Source: Sanghuangporus weigelae
Lineage: Eukaryota > Basidiomycota > Agaricomycetes > Hymenochaetales > Hymenochaetaceae
Assembly: GCA_033182465.1 (NCBI GenBank)
Contig: CP137318.1
Span: forward strand, 2,294,001-2,358,000
Length of the DNA stretch: 64,000 nt
Direction of reading: 5' to 3'
Numbering within the stretch: position 1 is the first letter of the stretch; the number at the start of each line of letters is the position of its first letter. The notes beneath the pieces were generated by a model, which made no database searches, was not told where the DNA came from, and saw only the letters and a list, made by a program, of their open reading frames with translations. This document shows, piece after piece, positions 33,026 to 45,699 of the stretch. The position numbers and the translations under genes are program-made.

Positions 33026-34820
33026 CTAAGCACGCAAGAAGCGGTTTCTGGTCTTCGTCTGTGAATCCAAAACGGATAAGTCGACATGACTACATGGTTA
33101 AACCATGAAGGATTTACCTTGTTTTCTGGTGTGAGCGGCCGACCACTTTCGATACGCTTCTTCTTTTCCTCCAGCTCCAACCTCTGCCTTTCCAACGCTT
33201 CTTTCATCTCCTTGTGTCTTGCGTACAGCTCCTCTTCCGATTGCTTCAACTTCGACTCCTTTTCCGCAACCTTCTGCTGGAAGACCAGGTTCATCTCGGC
33301 CTCCATCTTCGCGAGTTTAGCCTCGTGGAGCGTGCGCTCTTCTTGCATCTTAAGCGCAGGGCTACAAAAATAGAGAGCTTTAGTATCGTTGTCAGTAAAG
33401 AAATAGCGATGATGCGGACTTGATTTCCTTGAAGACACTCGAGTCTTGAGCAACACCCATGCCGAGAAGCTTCTCGGTTCGGTAAGCTTCGTACAAATGA
33501 GAGTTGGTATATTCGCGCAGTTCCTCCATGTATGTCCGAATGAGCATCTGGCGAAGCTTGACGAAATCGCAATGGTCCTCGTTATCTACTTCAACAACAC
33601 CCCATGGATAAGCTCGGCCGCGAACTTGGCGACCATCCGGCGTCTGCACCAATTGATTTGAACCGACAACTGCAAAAGGAATTTTGCTCTACATGCAACG
33701 GTTGTGTTAGAATACAAGCACCGAGGAAAGGCAAACACGCACAGCAATTTCCTCCTGTTCAGCCTGGGTCTCCTCGTCCTCATTTTCATATGTCGGTGCC
33801 TGGAAGATCTGAATTTTGTGGTACGCGATGTCATTTAAGACCTAAAGAAAATCATTGTATTTAATGTGCCTCTTCTTGAATCGCTTGGGTTGATCCTCAC
33901 CCTCTGCTTGAAGCTAGCAATCTCCTCATCCGTCAAGGTATCTGCCTTCGCGATGATAGGAATGAGGTTAACCTTGGCGTGCAGTCGGCGCATGAATTCA
34001 ATATCAATCGGCTTGAGCCTATCAAAAGAAGGCGATAAGATGCCGAAGGAATGTTATGAAGGATATAATCTTACGAGTGACCCGTCGGCTGAAGAAAGTA
34101 CAGACAGGCATGTACACGGTTATCCGCAATCTTCTGACGGTTGACACGGTTCTCCTGCTCCAGGTATGCATCAAAGCGGGACTCGATGTTTTCGACGATC
34201 GGTTTCCAGCTGACGCAGAATTATCATCAACACACCATGATAGCAATATAGTGGGAGAAAACATACCTGTCCTCGTTATTGACGAAATCTCCGAAACCGG
34301 GCGTGTCAACAACAGTCAGACGAAGTCGTACACCATTTTCCTCGATGTCTGATTGACACAGAATTAGACCCATGCATTAAGAAGTGTGAGAAAAAAGGGG
34401 GTACTTACCGGCACTGATACTCTCAATTGCCACGGTCTTTGGCCTCTCTGCGCTCGGAGGCAGAACTTCCTTGGGTGGGTACAGAGTGGTATTAAACAGT
34501 GTGTTTATAAGCGTCGATTTTCCCAGACCAGATTCACCTACAGAAAAAAGCGTGGCAGGCGAATATGAGCAACCGAAACTCTAAAACGGCAGCGAGAGAG
34601 AGGACTGACCGACAACCATAGCGGTGAACTGAAAACCCTTCCTAACACTTTTTCTGTGGACCTGGTTGGGCAGGTTAGCGAACCCAACGTAGCCCATCAG
34701 TTTTTTGCGGACGATGGGCGGGAAACCAGCGCTGGAAGGGGCAGGGGTCGAACTGTTGGCCGAGCCGTTGAGAGACGGGGCGACATCGCCATTGGGAGTG
34801 CCAGCGTATGCGTCAGACAT
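33026..34820 (-). CDS. septin, probably CDC3/Sep3 type
   Basis: GTP-binding cytoskeletal protein that forms filaments at division sites. The start is ATG 34818-34820 ([15 protein letters not shown]). The polybasic and entry region reads [20 protein letters not shown]. GTPase motifs: G1 GESGLGKST at an intron border near 34540, G3 VVDTPGFGD, and G4 AKAD in [13 protein letters not shown]. The septin unique element includes [20 protein letters not shown] long coiled coil closes the protein ([20 protein letters not shown] to [14 protein letters not shown]), then GRPLTPENK and a last exon [10 protein letters not shown]. The [14 protein letters not shown] motif and C-terminal coil favour Cdc3; assignment among septin groups needs a tree. 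About 440 aa. Confidence 0.88.
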
Positions 34821-35089
34821 CTGGCGACGAAGAGGAGCAAATATGACAATAAGCTAGAAAAATGTCGTAAGTAAGGAGCGGAGGGGACCGTACGTTGTCG
34901 TTGGCGACTGCGACGAGGCGGAAGAATATGGGTCTCTCGATGAAGAACGCGTCCTTTTCATTTGCACTTGTTTGCTCCCGTGGGAATGTATATCCCCAAT
35001 CAGCGCTCTCATTCAATCTCAAAACTCAAAGGCGCTCATCATATACAACTCTATCTAGAATACATCTTTTCCCCTTCTGCGTTCTATCC

Positions 35090-35593
35090 TCACTCCCACT
35101 CCATCAAGTCGGAGTGATTTGTATATTTCGCGAGCATTTCTTCGTATACCTCATCGTCCTCCGGACCCTGCCTTTCTGGCAGAGAATTCCTGGGTGGCTC
35201 ATTCGCTTCGAGCCATTGTTCAATCAGAGAGTAATAGTCAGAAGCACCCAACCCGAAATTGTCAGCGGAGTCCACGCTAAAGGTTGGGTGAGGCGGACTT
35301 GAAGGTGTCTGTACCTCAGGCGTGCCGGAGGTTACACTGGTTTGTGTCAATGAGTGTGTAGCAGCGGCCGCTCCTTTGCCTCCCGGATCAGCTCGCTTCG
35401 ATAGCGAGCAGTCGTCTCTGTTCGGGCGACGACGACGATTCGAAGTCCCACGCGTACCGGACGTCGAAGAACGGGCCGCTTTTGCAGAAGAGATGGCAGT
35501 GCTTCTTGACGAGCTGCGCGTTTTCATTCTTTTAAGTGAAACAAAGAAGGCTGCCTGCGCGTTCGAGGGCTCCTTGCTTCGATCAGGGTACAT
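35090..35593 (-). CDS. hypothetical basic protein, unknown function
   Basis: A single uninterrupted 167-aa frame beginning at ATG 35591-35593; a second Met (MKTRSSSRS) could also start it. The N-terminal half is strongly basic and Ser-rich (SSKAARSSTSGTRG-like, NRRRRPNRDD). The C-terminal third is acidic (PEDDEVYEEMLAKYTNHSDL) and ends MEWE. I recognise no family. Composition fits a disordered nuclear or chromatin protein, which is inference only. It sits 270 bp upstream of the septin gene on the same strand. Confidence 0.5.
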   Translation of the reverse strand: MYPDRSKEPSNAQAAFFVSLKRMKTRSSSRSTAISSAKAARSSTSGTRGTSNRRRRPNRDDCSLSKRADPGGKGAAAATHSLTQTSVTSGTPEVQTPSSPPHPTFSVDSADNFGLGASDYYSLIEQWLEANEPPRNSLPERQGPEDDEVYEEMLAKYTNHSDLMEWE

Positions 35594-36029
35594 TCAATAT
35601 GTAGTGACCCGCACTACTTTTTCGGTGATGAGTCTAATGGACTCGAAAGAAGACGAAGAGAGAATGGATGGATCTAAGAAGGTGGAAGGGAATGAGGAAG
35701 CGTCCTGCTGAGACGACAGCGTAAAGGATTAAGGTATAGAGAGGAAGGATACGCATCCATCTGACTTATATACCCAATTCTTGAGCTGTGGGTAGGTGGC
35801 TGCTCGTGGTTCATATGTGGCCGATCTCGTTGTCAATGCCCTCGAAGTCACCAGAATCCAGTCCTGTCTCAACATTTATCTGTGCCACAAGTGCCCACAG
35901 CACGGAGACTAGGTCGATCTTGGAGCCACGGGACTTTCAAGTCATTTTGATCCTTTCATCAGTATTCTGCATGCTTGACCAAGTGTCATGACAGCTCTAT
36001 TTTAAACACTCATCATATTTACCACAATT
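35594..36029. other. intergenic region, no gene recognised
   Basis: About 435 bp between the basic-protein gene start and the nitrilase stop. Plus-strand frames here show no family motif. Confidence 0.5.
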
Positions 36030-37214
36030 TCATTGCTCCGAAGAGGAAGCAACATTCGTGTGGAGTTGAAACACTGCCAGGGCGTATTACAATCCATTTA
36101 CAACGGAACAACATGAAATAAACTCACCATCTGGTCTGGCATAGTGGCCCATAACGTCCAGATCGAACTTTCCCCTGATTATGTCATTCAAGTCGAGGTC
36201 CGCAACAAGTACACCTTCTTGATCCAGCAGAGGTCCGGCCAGCACCTCACCGAAAGGGCTCACTATGACGCTGCCTCCCGCAATCATCACATTGTCAGGG
36301 TTGCGATTGTTCGGATTGGCCACAGCATGGTCGCTTGGATAATCTTTCTCTTTGGTAAATTGGCATGCCGACAGAACAAAGCATCGGCCTTCAAGTGCGA
36401 TGTGCCTCATCGTATATTGCCACACCGGTCGTGCGTCGACGGTAGGTGCGCAATATATTTCTGTTCCTTTTGAATAATAAAATGTGCGCACTGTTGGGTA
36501 AAAAGTCGTGTGTACGGTACGCTTTCGCGAGAAAAGAAACCAATCTTACACAACGGCATGTAATTCTCCCTTGTTAGATATGTTAGGATCAATCATAGAT
36601 TGAATTGGTAGCAAATGTTTACCAGCATATAGTTGCCGAAATCTTTGTCGATATCTCCGAACCTTGGCTTTTGTTTTTGAATGACTTTTCAACAATTGGA
36701 AGTGTGGATCCGTCGCCAAATCCCCAGATGAGTCTTTCACTAGCAGTCGGCATCAGCTTTCGATGCTTCGCCACGAAGCCTTCGACTGGGTCTACAAATA
36801 TAGCCGTGCAATACAGCGTTCCGCCGTCCTTTTCAATGATGCCGGCAACAAGGAAGATATCCAATTCTTTGCTGATTGTCTCTATGGTTGCAACTGTGTC
36901 GGAAGGGATCGAAATGGCTGAATTATAGTATCTCAGAAACTCGTCTCTTCCGGCCTTGGAACGGTCTCCGACAACTGCACCGAAGGTTGACATCTTAGGA
37001 TATCCGCCAATGCTATCAGACTATTCGTCAAGCTCATGTAACATGAAAGTTAATTATACGTTACTCACAAGGCTTCTGGAAAAACAGCAATTTGAGCACC
37101 TTTTTCCTTAGCTTCTTTCGAGAATTGTTCCAATTTCTGTAGTGTGTCAGACAGAGAATACGCCGATGTACCAGCCTGGACAACGGCAGCTCGAATGATT
37201 CGTTGGTTGACCAT
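36030..37214 (-). CDS. nitrilase-family carbon-nitrogen hydrolase
   Basis: Thiol hydrolase predicted to cleave nitriles to acids and ammonia; the substrate is unknown. The start is ATG 37212-37214 (MVNQRIIRAAVVQAGTSAYS). The catalytic Glu is in AVFPEAFIGGYPK, formed across an intron at the TT|C codon. The Lys is in AKHRKLMPTASERL, and the nucleophile Cys in ISATICWENYMPL. Family end motifs are GRCFVLSACQF, VMIAGGSVIVSPFGEVLAGP and GHYARPDVFQL. The final exon ends NVASSSEQ at 36030. About 320 aa, the usual fungal nitrilase size. All three triad residues are intact. Confidence 0.92.
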
Positions 37215-37493
37215 GGCGAAGAATCCTCGAGTCGGAATGTTTGAGCTGACTGGAGGAAAAGACGACCTTGGAACCGGTCACGCCATAGTTTCAACAGCTC
37301 GGGGGGAATGCCTATTGCGATAGGTCAATGCAATGGTTCACTCACGACGGATTCATTTCGGTGCACAGTACGTAATTGGCATTTCTGTGGCACGTGCATA
37401 CCATAAATTAGAGAGAGAGATTCCAAATATGCGCCACAAGAATCTTTGTCAACTCACCTCAGCCACTGGTTACCAACTCCAAAAGATTCAATA

Positions 37494-38324
37494 ATGGTTG
37501 TGTGTACTACATTCTTGCTGTTTCATATTCGGAGCGGTGATCGAATCTCACTCCGCTCAGAAATTGCAATTATCAATCAAAGCTGATCTTGAAAATGTAA
37601 CTGACCTGGAGCCGGCCACGGACGACTTTGAGTTCTTCTTTCAAGTAGGCACTCTCTTGGATCGACCATTGGGATATCGTTAATCTGATATTTCGGATAT
37701 CTGTTAAAAGGTTCAATGCACCAGTTGCCGTGAAGTTCATCCCAAGGAAGTTTCAATGAATCGCGTGGCGAGTCAAGGAATCATTTGATGACTTTGACAT
37801 TGCTGCTTATCCACCAATCTTTCAAAGGAAGAGCGCGAGGTTACTTCAGGAAAGGGAAGTACAGCTCATTTTGTCTGGCGTTGCTCAAATTGCAAGGTAA
37901 GAATAGAAGAACTTCCATTTGATTATCGTCATGTTCTCATTGTGCATATTACCAGAGAGAAAGCTCTGCAAAGTTCGAATCTGTCCCTCCTCGACCCTAT
38001 ACTGCAGACTCGAATGGGCAACTCGCCCCTTTCATCACGCTGGACTGTCGAGGTCTAGAGTTCATAGGCTTTGATCCAAAGGTCCGAGCATCCTCAGTCT
38101 CTAGTTATCCAACTGACTGTCCCTCCCTCCAGGGTATCTGGAAGTGCAATGGAACGGAGTCCGGCACCGCTTTCTCCGAAGTCGATCTCTCAGAAGGCGA
38201 ATGGACCGATTATGACGAAAAGGCAAGTATATTCATTTCCTGGAGTCTCAGTTGACTAAATATGCTCCAGGCATCTCAACCCGTCGGTATCATGGCTTTT
38301 GAAAGTGAATGGTCCAGAGCATGA
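37494..38324 (+). CDS. CXXC zinc-binding protein, C1orf123/CZIB family (UPF0587)
   Basis: Small conserved eukaryotic zinc protein of unclear role. Exon 1 encodes only Met-Val (37494-37499) before a GTGTGT donor. Exon 2 starts at 37561: KLQLSIKADLENVTDLEP, then DDFEFFFQ. The two zinc CXXC pairs are CTSCREVHPKEVSMNRV and EEREVTSGKGSTAHF followed by RCSNC. Later parts are SAKFESVPPRPYTADSNGQ, LDCRGLEFIGFDPKGIWKCN, SGTAFSEVDLSEGEWTDYDE and a short end FESEWSRA. The intron between the CXXC pairs (37768-37827) uses a GC donor (GCGAGT). About 165 aa. It is divergent from the nitrilase, 279 bp apart. Confidence 0.88.
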
Positions 38325-38472
38325 ATTGTCCTTTCCGGGAGGCATGCCACACATGTTCCTTTACGAGCGACAATTGTGATGACTGCAACTGATATAAATG
38401 TTCAAGAAGTGTAGCTGTTGTAATAAAGCAAGGATGGACGTAAAATGCGCAATAACTTATACAAATGCCAGA

Positions 38473-40762
38473 TCAACTGTGTTCCTTGTCGTGACTATCC
38501 TGTGCACCATTCACACCCGCCGGCCTTTTCTCAGGCACACGGCTTTCATCGCCAACGTCACCACCCGTCGCACCAGATGACTTCTTTCTGCCCAATAAAA
38601 TATCCCTACGCCACTGCGAATCAGTATTCCAAACTCCATGCTCCCCCGATGGAGTTAACTCGTCAACGACTATCTTTGCCTTCTCCTTAGCCCTCTTTTG
38701 AGCTTCGCCTTTCTTCTTCTCGAATTTCTTGATGTGTTCAATGCTAGTTCCAGTCAGTGACTGATCGAAAATGAGACAATCTAAATACTAACCCCCACAA
38801 TGCGAGCTCCGCTCTAGAAATCTCCGCGCGATGAAGATCCACGTTCCTTTCGTCGAGCCCTTTAACGAAATGCCTGAAACTCTGAGAGGATCGAATAAAT
38901 CTTCCTATAATGTGTTTGCATTCTATGGACATACGTCTACTTTCGTTCTTGTAGAATAAGATTATCAGTAAACGATTGTGCATTAGAATTACAGAAGCAT
39001 GCCTGTAGTGACCGGAAAGTGGCGACAGCTTGTGGATAAGACCTTTATGAACGGAAATTAATCCTGCAGAAATTACAAGACCGCCAGCCAGAAACGAAGA
39101 ATGTTGAAACGTCCCCGTATCTAACGATAAACATTTAATAGACGACTTGCTAGGATAGACATACGCAACATACCCTTTATGCCGATGTACAAGTTGACTG
39201 TATCACGAAAAACGTAAGTTGTAGAACAACAATGAATGATATGTGGCAACACACATTGTCGGTCAGCAACGTAAATCCATGTGTTTCTTCGAACAGTTTT
39301 CCGAAGAAGTAGTTCAGTCCAGCCCTTAACGGTAAGATGTCTCCTTAACCAGCGCTGTATGGGGTTCTTCTTTTTGGAAGTTTCAACATAATGAGTAGCA
39401 TTTTGACTGTCTTGACTCCCGGCTGAAACGGTGGATGACCTTCTTGACCGCGAGGGTTCGATCTCGAAGCTAGTTCGGTGAATAACTGATGTATCGCTCG
39501 CCACGTTGTCGAATGGGACGATACCAGAGCCATCCCCCGAGTCCCTCCATCTCCCTGCCGTTGTATCAACTAACTCGTTACTCCTCTCCCAACGAAGGAG
39601 TCCCTTCTCGTCGACTTTGACCTTATAATTCAAGCCTAAAAAGAGTCGCGTTAAGAGAGAATGTAGTAAGGCGAGCAAGAATCAACCGACGTTGCTCAGG
39701 CGAGAGGTAGCTTGGAAATTCATCAATTCATCAAGAACAAACGACGGGAAGCAAGAACGCCGCGTACATAATTCTCTGGACGCATTAGCCTTATATTGTC
39801 GTTCATATGAAGAACTAATCAACTTACCTCTTTCTCAAGCTGCTCACGAGAGCATTCTGGAAGTGAAAGATCTTTCCCTCCGCCGCGATCTAACCTAGAT
39901 TAATGTCAATCAATCAATTCCATATGGTCCCACAAGTAAATGGCAAACCATTTGAAGAAATTCTCCTCCGTATCCTCTTCAAGCCATTTTCTATGGTAAT
40001 ACTGGAAAGCCCAGAAATGAGTCAGATAACAACAGGAAGTATCGTCTCCCACCTTCACTATATTATATCGAAAGTAGACAGTCAGCCGAAGAAAGTCAAA
40101 GTGGACCGTCGATTATACCAACAATTCGAACCATATCGATGTTTGCTGATGTTGGATAATTCAACGATATACGTACACTGAAGAAAAACACTCAAAGACT
40201 TACCTATCCGTTAATTCCAGCCAGTGTTGTGTTTCCAATATTTTCTCATCCTCAGGTTTGAGCGAGTCTTCAGTCGTGTCATTTTTCGACCCGGTGCTGT
40301 CCGCTTGAAGTCGGCTGACTAGGAATGTGGCTCGCTTCCATCTTTCAGTCGGGTTGTTCCTGCCTTCCTCAGCGTCGTTCCTCATCGACTTCGCTGTTGT
40401 CAGTGATCACAAGTTTCGAGGACATCGGACCAATTGTACCTGCATTTTAGCATGAAGACCAGCATCCTGCCAGCGTTCGTCGGTGTCCAATGACCCCGAT
40501 TTCTGATTTCTGCTCCTCCAGGCCCTCTGGATCTTGAGAGCAGCATTCTCTCTCGCGATAGTGCCTTCAGGCACATCGAGAGTCATGTTGAAGTCGTGGA
40601 TGCATTGTTTCCATTTCGGTCGCACGCGGATCTAACATACTTATTTTGTCTCAGCCAATCGGACTCGATGTGCATAACAAATTTGATATAGGCGTTAGGC
40701 GCGTGTACAGTAGCCCTACCGAGACAAGCTCTTAATACAAGACACAAGGAAGGAGAAAGCAT
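38473..40762 (-). CDS. IQ calmodulin-binding motif protein, fungal type
   Basis: Fungal protein with an IQ motif (ENAALKIQRAWRSRNQK, near 40530) that likely binds calmodulin or a myosin-type light chain; its job is not known. Further conserved blocks: WKQCIHDFNMTLDVPEGTIA, the LELTDR exon, YYHRKWLEEDTEENFFKWLD, RGGGKDLSLPECSREQLEKE and KVKVDEKGLLRWERSNELVD followed by TTAGRWRDSGDG. The C-terminus has a basic coiled stretch (EHIKKFEKKKGEAQKRAKEK) and ends KEHS at 38473. The first exon (ATG 40760-40762) is uncertain; an upstream start is possible. Many introns of about 55 nt. Confidence 0.75.
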
Positions 40763-40876
40763 CGTCACGATAGAAATGAATGGATTTGGGGACGATAGAA
40801 CAACATGAAAGTTGCGAGGGAAACAAGACGGTACATGAGAATGCTACAGAAAACTGAGAGGACGAGTATCGCAAAT

Positions 40877-43800
40877 TTATTTGAATCCAGTAAAGGTCCA
40901 GCCCGGTTGTAAGATCAAATAAGGATGCTGGCGTAACTCGGTCGCCGATGGTCGCTCATCTGGCTTGATGGCGAAACACTTCCTCCTGAAGTCATCCGCG
41001 TCGGGGCTGAGCACTACATCCGAGGGGACAGGAGGCGCTTCTTTCTTCGTAATAAGCTGCATAGTCGAGACAATCATCAGTAAAATCCCTGACTCAATGA
41101 AAGGCACTGATTACCTCAAAGAGAACAGCAATGGCGTCCGTGTCCTGCCATGGCCGGCGTCCAGCCCACATCTCGAGCACAACACACCCCAAGCTCCAGA
41201 TGTCTACTTTCCCATTATAACCATGCTTTTCACCCTTTCTCGCAGATTGGACCACTTCAGGAGCCATCCAGAATACCGAGCCTTGCATAGAGGTGTGAAT
41301 CCCATTTTCGTTGATATCGTCAGTACGCTTCGAAATGCCGAAGTCAGAAATTTTGCAGATTCCTGAAGGATCGACGAGGATATTATCAGCCTTCAAGTCC
41401 TGTTATGTTGTCAGAGGATGCTCCAAGAGAAAGGCAGAAACAGCTCATACTCTATGGATAATGCCGTTGGCGTGAAGATATTCCAATCCCGCGAGAATTT
41501 GACCCGTGAACGACCGGGCGACCTGGTCTTCAAACTTGCCGTGCTTTCGTAAGCAGGCTGCGACAGATCCACCAGGAACGTATTCAAGGAAACTACGCAA
41601 TAACCCATAAAACACTGCTCTCGACCACAGAGGAGGGGAACTCACATGCTCAGGAAATCAGGGGTCTGCTCGAATCCCAAGTATTGTACAATATTTGGGT
41701 GGTCGAGGTCTTTAAGCGTTTCACTTTCAAGCTTCAGCGCCTCGACGACGCTGACTTGACGCTTATCATCTCGATCAGCATCGGTCTGGGGAATCTCGAC
41801 TTGTTTTACGGCAATCATTTCGCCAGTTGTCGCGTTCAGTGCCAAGTATACGCGACCATAAGTCCCTTTCCCAATGAGTTCGCCTCGCACCCACTTGAAG
41901 ATAGCTGGATGATAACAAGTTAGAATGCGAATATTCTCCAAATCATCGAACTCACGTTTCGGTGTGGGATTTGTAGGTGATTCGGGTAAAGCAGAAATTG
42001 CTTGGGCTTGAGTCGTGGTGACTTCTTCGAGCTTACCTCCCCAGAGCTTAGTGTTTCTGCGCCGCAAATTACTTGAAATGGAAGAAGAATCTCCTCGCAA
42101 CGATTGATCAATCCTCCTCTTTGCCTCGGAAGCCACATATCGAATAGACTTCTTGTGCCGTGATGATTTTTTGTCCTTATCTGATGACGAGTTTTGGAAG
42201 GCTCTTCCTGAGGGTTCAATAGCCGTAGGCGAGGATCCGCCGGAAGAGGAGTCGATAAGGGGTTTGTCAACGTCGTGGTCCGGGAAGTACGCTTCAATGT
42301 GATCAGTGATCTCCTCAGGAAGAGGACGGCTCATTGCAGTCTTTTGACTGGCCCTGATAAATTGACTCTCGCGATTCGATCTGGACCCCTTTTCACCGCT
42401 CTTCCCATGTGTGGTCCTACGAATACGCACAGCCGGAGGAGGTGGCGGCGGGAAGTCAGGCGGGGGAGGAGGAGGGAAAGGAATTCCTTTCGCTTGCGCA
42501 GGAGTGAGGTGAGGGCTCCCACGCGAGAATGCAGTTGGTAGGCCAGGAATAGTTGATGTCTTTCCGGTCTCTGTATTGAGAGTCAAATTCGGCCGCTGTG
42601 GTTCATCCGGTCTGAGGGGCTTGTTCCATAAGCTCTTGTCATCATCGTCGTCAGAGTATCGGCCATCGTCGTCATCTGTCACGAGTGTACTGCGCGTGCT
42701 GGTCGACGAACCCTCTCTTGATAAACCAGGAGGAGCGGTGCCAATCAGATCAGGTCCACGACCGGGACTAACGATGGGCTTCAACGTTCCGTCGCTAGAC
42801 GACGCGCTAGGTATTCGAGAACTGATCCAGGATAGCTCCTCACGCCTCTCGTGAGTCAAGGTTGGAACACCCGATTCGTTATCGCCATCGTAAACTGGAG
42901 AATCTTGGATCTGTACGAAAGACTTTGGTGGATCTGAACGTCTCTCTGCATTCAGGTCATCTCTGTCCAAAGGTACACGGCGAGGACTGCCAGGTGATTC
43001 AAGCGTGACAGTCTGAACCTCCGTCGAATCCGTAAGAGTACTGCCCAACGACGCGGAGGTCTTTGCAGCCGATGATGTGGATGGTAAGGAACGCATGCTC
43101 TGAGATGCTGGAGCTGCGTAAGGATGGTGAGGGGAGACAACGCGAGGTGAGCGCGAATCTTCTGGATCAAGGGCTGCCTCAACGTCGACCCATGAATTCG
43201 TGCTAGAGTTCGTGCTATTGGCACCAATTGTGGGTAGAGGTCGGGGTCGTGGTGGCACAGGCGAAGCGCCAATATCATCCTGGGCCGAGTGTGGACGCGG
43301 ATGGACGTCTTCAGGAGATTGTCGCCAAGGCCCCGAGTTTGGACTCAAATAATAATTTGAACTAGAGCTTGGAACAGGTCCATGCGTCGGCAACGGCCGA
43401 GGTTGTGTCGAAGGAGATTGGCCGAAACTTCCTTGATTCTGTGTAGTATTCATGGGAGAGGGACGTGTAGGAGCATATGCTGTTGGAGAGAAGCTAGCAT
43501 TCCGTGGATCATAAGATCTTGGCAGGCCAGGAGATTGAGGATCTCGGCGGGGAGAACTATCCATATTCATGAACGAGGCTTGCGAAATGGATGTCTCCCT
43601 CAGCTTATCCATCGACGGACGAGAAAGTCCCTGATTGATCTTCTGCGACACCGCGCTGCTACTCGAAAATGGGAAGTTGCCCATGCGTAGGTTATCCATG
43701 CTCTTCGCATTATACAAGCGATTGGGACGCTGATCGGTCTTGTCCCCAGGTACGCATTTATTTGCCCAGTTCAGCGGTACTTGCTGAGCAGGGCGACGGC

Positions 43801-45699
43801 CCTGCCGACCGCTTTCTGAAGACGGAGGGACAGGAGGTGGGGGATGTCGAGGAGGACCAACGACCTGCGGCAAATTAGGACGTGAAGAGGAATATACGCC
43901 CTGCCCGTAGGGCCCATATTTTCCAGGACCGTCCAAAGGATGCGAGCTCGGTTGAGACGATGAAGACGAATGCTGGACAGGTCTGGGAGCATTTGGCGAT
44001 GGCACCAAAACCCATGGATCTCCCGTCCGCTTTGAGGAAGTGTCGGTGGTGTCTACAGGTCTCGCCTTTCGTCTGCCTGCTTCCTTATTTCTGTCATCTC
44101 TGCGGGCGTATCTCGCTTCTTTTTCCGCCTGAAGTTGCTGTTGCCTTTCCTTCGATTCCGAAATACGTTCGCGATCTGCCGCAGAATCGGAAGGACTATG
44201 CGCATGTCTATTCCGATTTGGAGGCGACATAATGGAATTGTCGTCCGGATACATTCCACTCGGCGAGAACATGAGAGGCTGTGTAGCACTCGACCAAGTG
44301 CGATCACCGAAGAATGTTGCCACAGATGAAGTGCTCGTACCAGATTCGACCGGCTGCGTTTTGATCGGAGAAATAGGCCGTCGAGGTCCGGCAGGAGAGG
44401 GTTCCCTCATGTTCATCAATCCAAGACGACGTGGAGAAGCGGGTATAGGACTCCCGAAGTGCTGAGTGGACAAAGGCTGTTGGGAAGGTCGGATAGTGTT
44501 TCGATTTCTTTCCCGTTCATACTGTTCCTGGTCATCAGGAGTATGCACTACCACCTGATCTATGTCACTCGTCGACGACACCGTCTCGTGATTTGATTTG
44601 GTCGAGCGTCCGCGGTGACTTGGTGATCTGAAGCTGTCCTGATAAGGGAGGACAGGAGGAACATGGTTTGCGATGACGGGACGCGAGGGAGGTGGAGGTA
44701 AATGCATAGGAGCAGAAGAATGTTGCACCAAGAATTTCAGATTTCCTTTATGATCACCTTCCTTTTTACACATCTCCATGAGCTGGTCATCGGACAAAGC
44801 GTCGCTCAAAGCGAATTCCCCAACTTCAGTACGATAGATAGAGAAAAAGGGTTGTTGATCATCTGCTATTTGTAGCTGCACGAGGATCAGCAAACGAAAA
44901 TAGCTCTAGATAACATGACATACCTTAGAAAACATTTTTTCCTTGATCATCGCTGCGCTGACGGCACCAGAGATGTCAAGAAATGTGAAATTATCGCAAT
45001 CAGCGGTCACGGTTAGCAAAACTTTATGACTGATAGGCTCATTCGGAGGAGGAGGAACATAGGATGGGCCACTTGTCACGATCGGCGTCTGCAATTGTGC
45101 AAAAATGTCGACTTTAGTTGAAAGGATATGGGAGTTTGGATTTCCGTTGTACTTACCGGCGCTTGTTTTGAGACTCTTGTATGCAGCGAGCTTGGAAAAT
45201 TTCTGATCTTGTCCATCACACTCGCTCGCGAGAAACCATTGTGTTGGCGAGTTTCCTGCCTTTCGTCCGGAGATGCATACTTTAATCTCTCAGCATTGTT
45301 ACCGCCATCTTCTGCAGGAGCACTTTGTCCCGGCGTGCTCGGAGGAGGGGTCGACTCTACCGCCGGAGAACTCGACCCCGAGGGCGACGATAAAGATGGA
45401 TTGGATTGACCGGCATGAGCAGTTTGAGTGGGTTCAGTCATACCAGTATTGAAGGGCATATGGCTCGGGGGAGGACAAGACGTGGACGGTAAGGATGACT
45501 GTTCTGAGTGGGGCGAATGAGAGATGGGACTAGGTAGCGTCGGTATGCTGTGTACGTTGTAATGGTTTGAACGCAGAGTGGTAGGGCGGTTTGATACATC
45601 CTCATCGGACTCGTTGCCAGGGTTTGTTACGACGAAAGGACCCCGAGGTCTTGGGGCAGCCCTCCTACGACCCATGATCGTAGAATGACTATCGTCCAT
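40877..45699 (-). CDS. MAP kinase kinase kinase, BCK1-like (cell wall integrity)
   Basis: MAPKKK of the BCK1 group, acting below Pkc1 in the cell-wall-integrity cascade. I use ATG 45697-45699 (MDDSHSTIMGRRRAAPRPRG). Residues about 200-300 hold a RA/ubiquitin-like domain (VLLTVTADCDNFTFLDISGA to DHKGNLKFLVQ). A long disordered Ser/Pro-rich middle with a polyproline run follows in one big exon (41642-44893). The kinase domain is at the C-terminus: WVRGELIGKGTYGRVYLALN, MIAVKQVEIP (ATP Lys), HANGIIHRDLKADNILVD, KISDFGISKR and MQGSVFWMAPEVVQS, then VDIWSLGCVVLEMWAGRRPW. It ends PGWTFTGFK at 40877. About 1,480 aa. The GSVFWMAPEV block is characteristic of this group. Confidence 0.9.
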
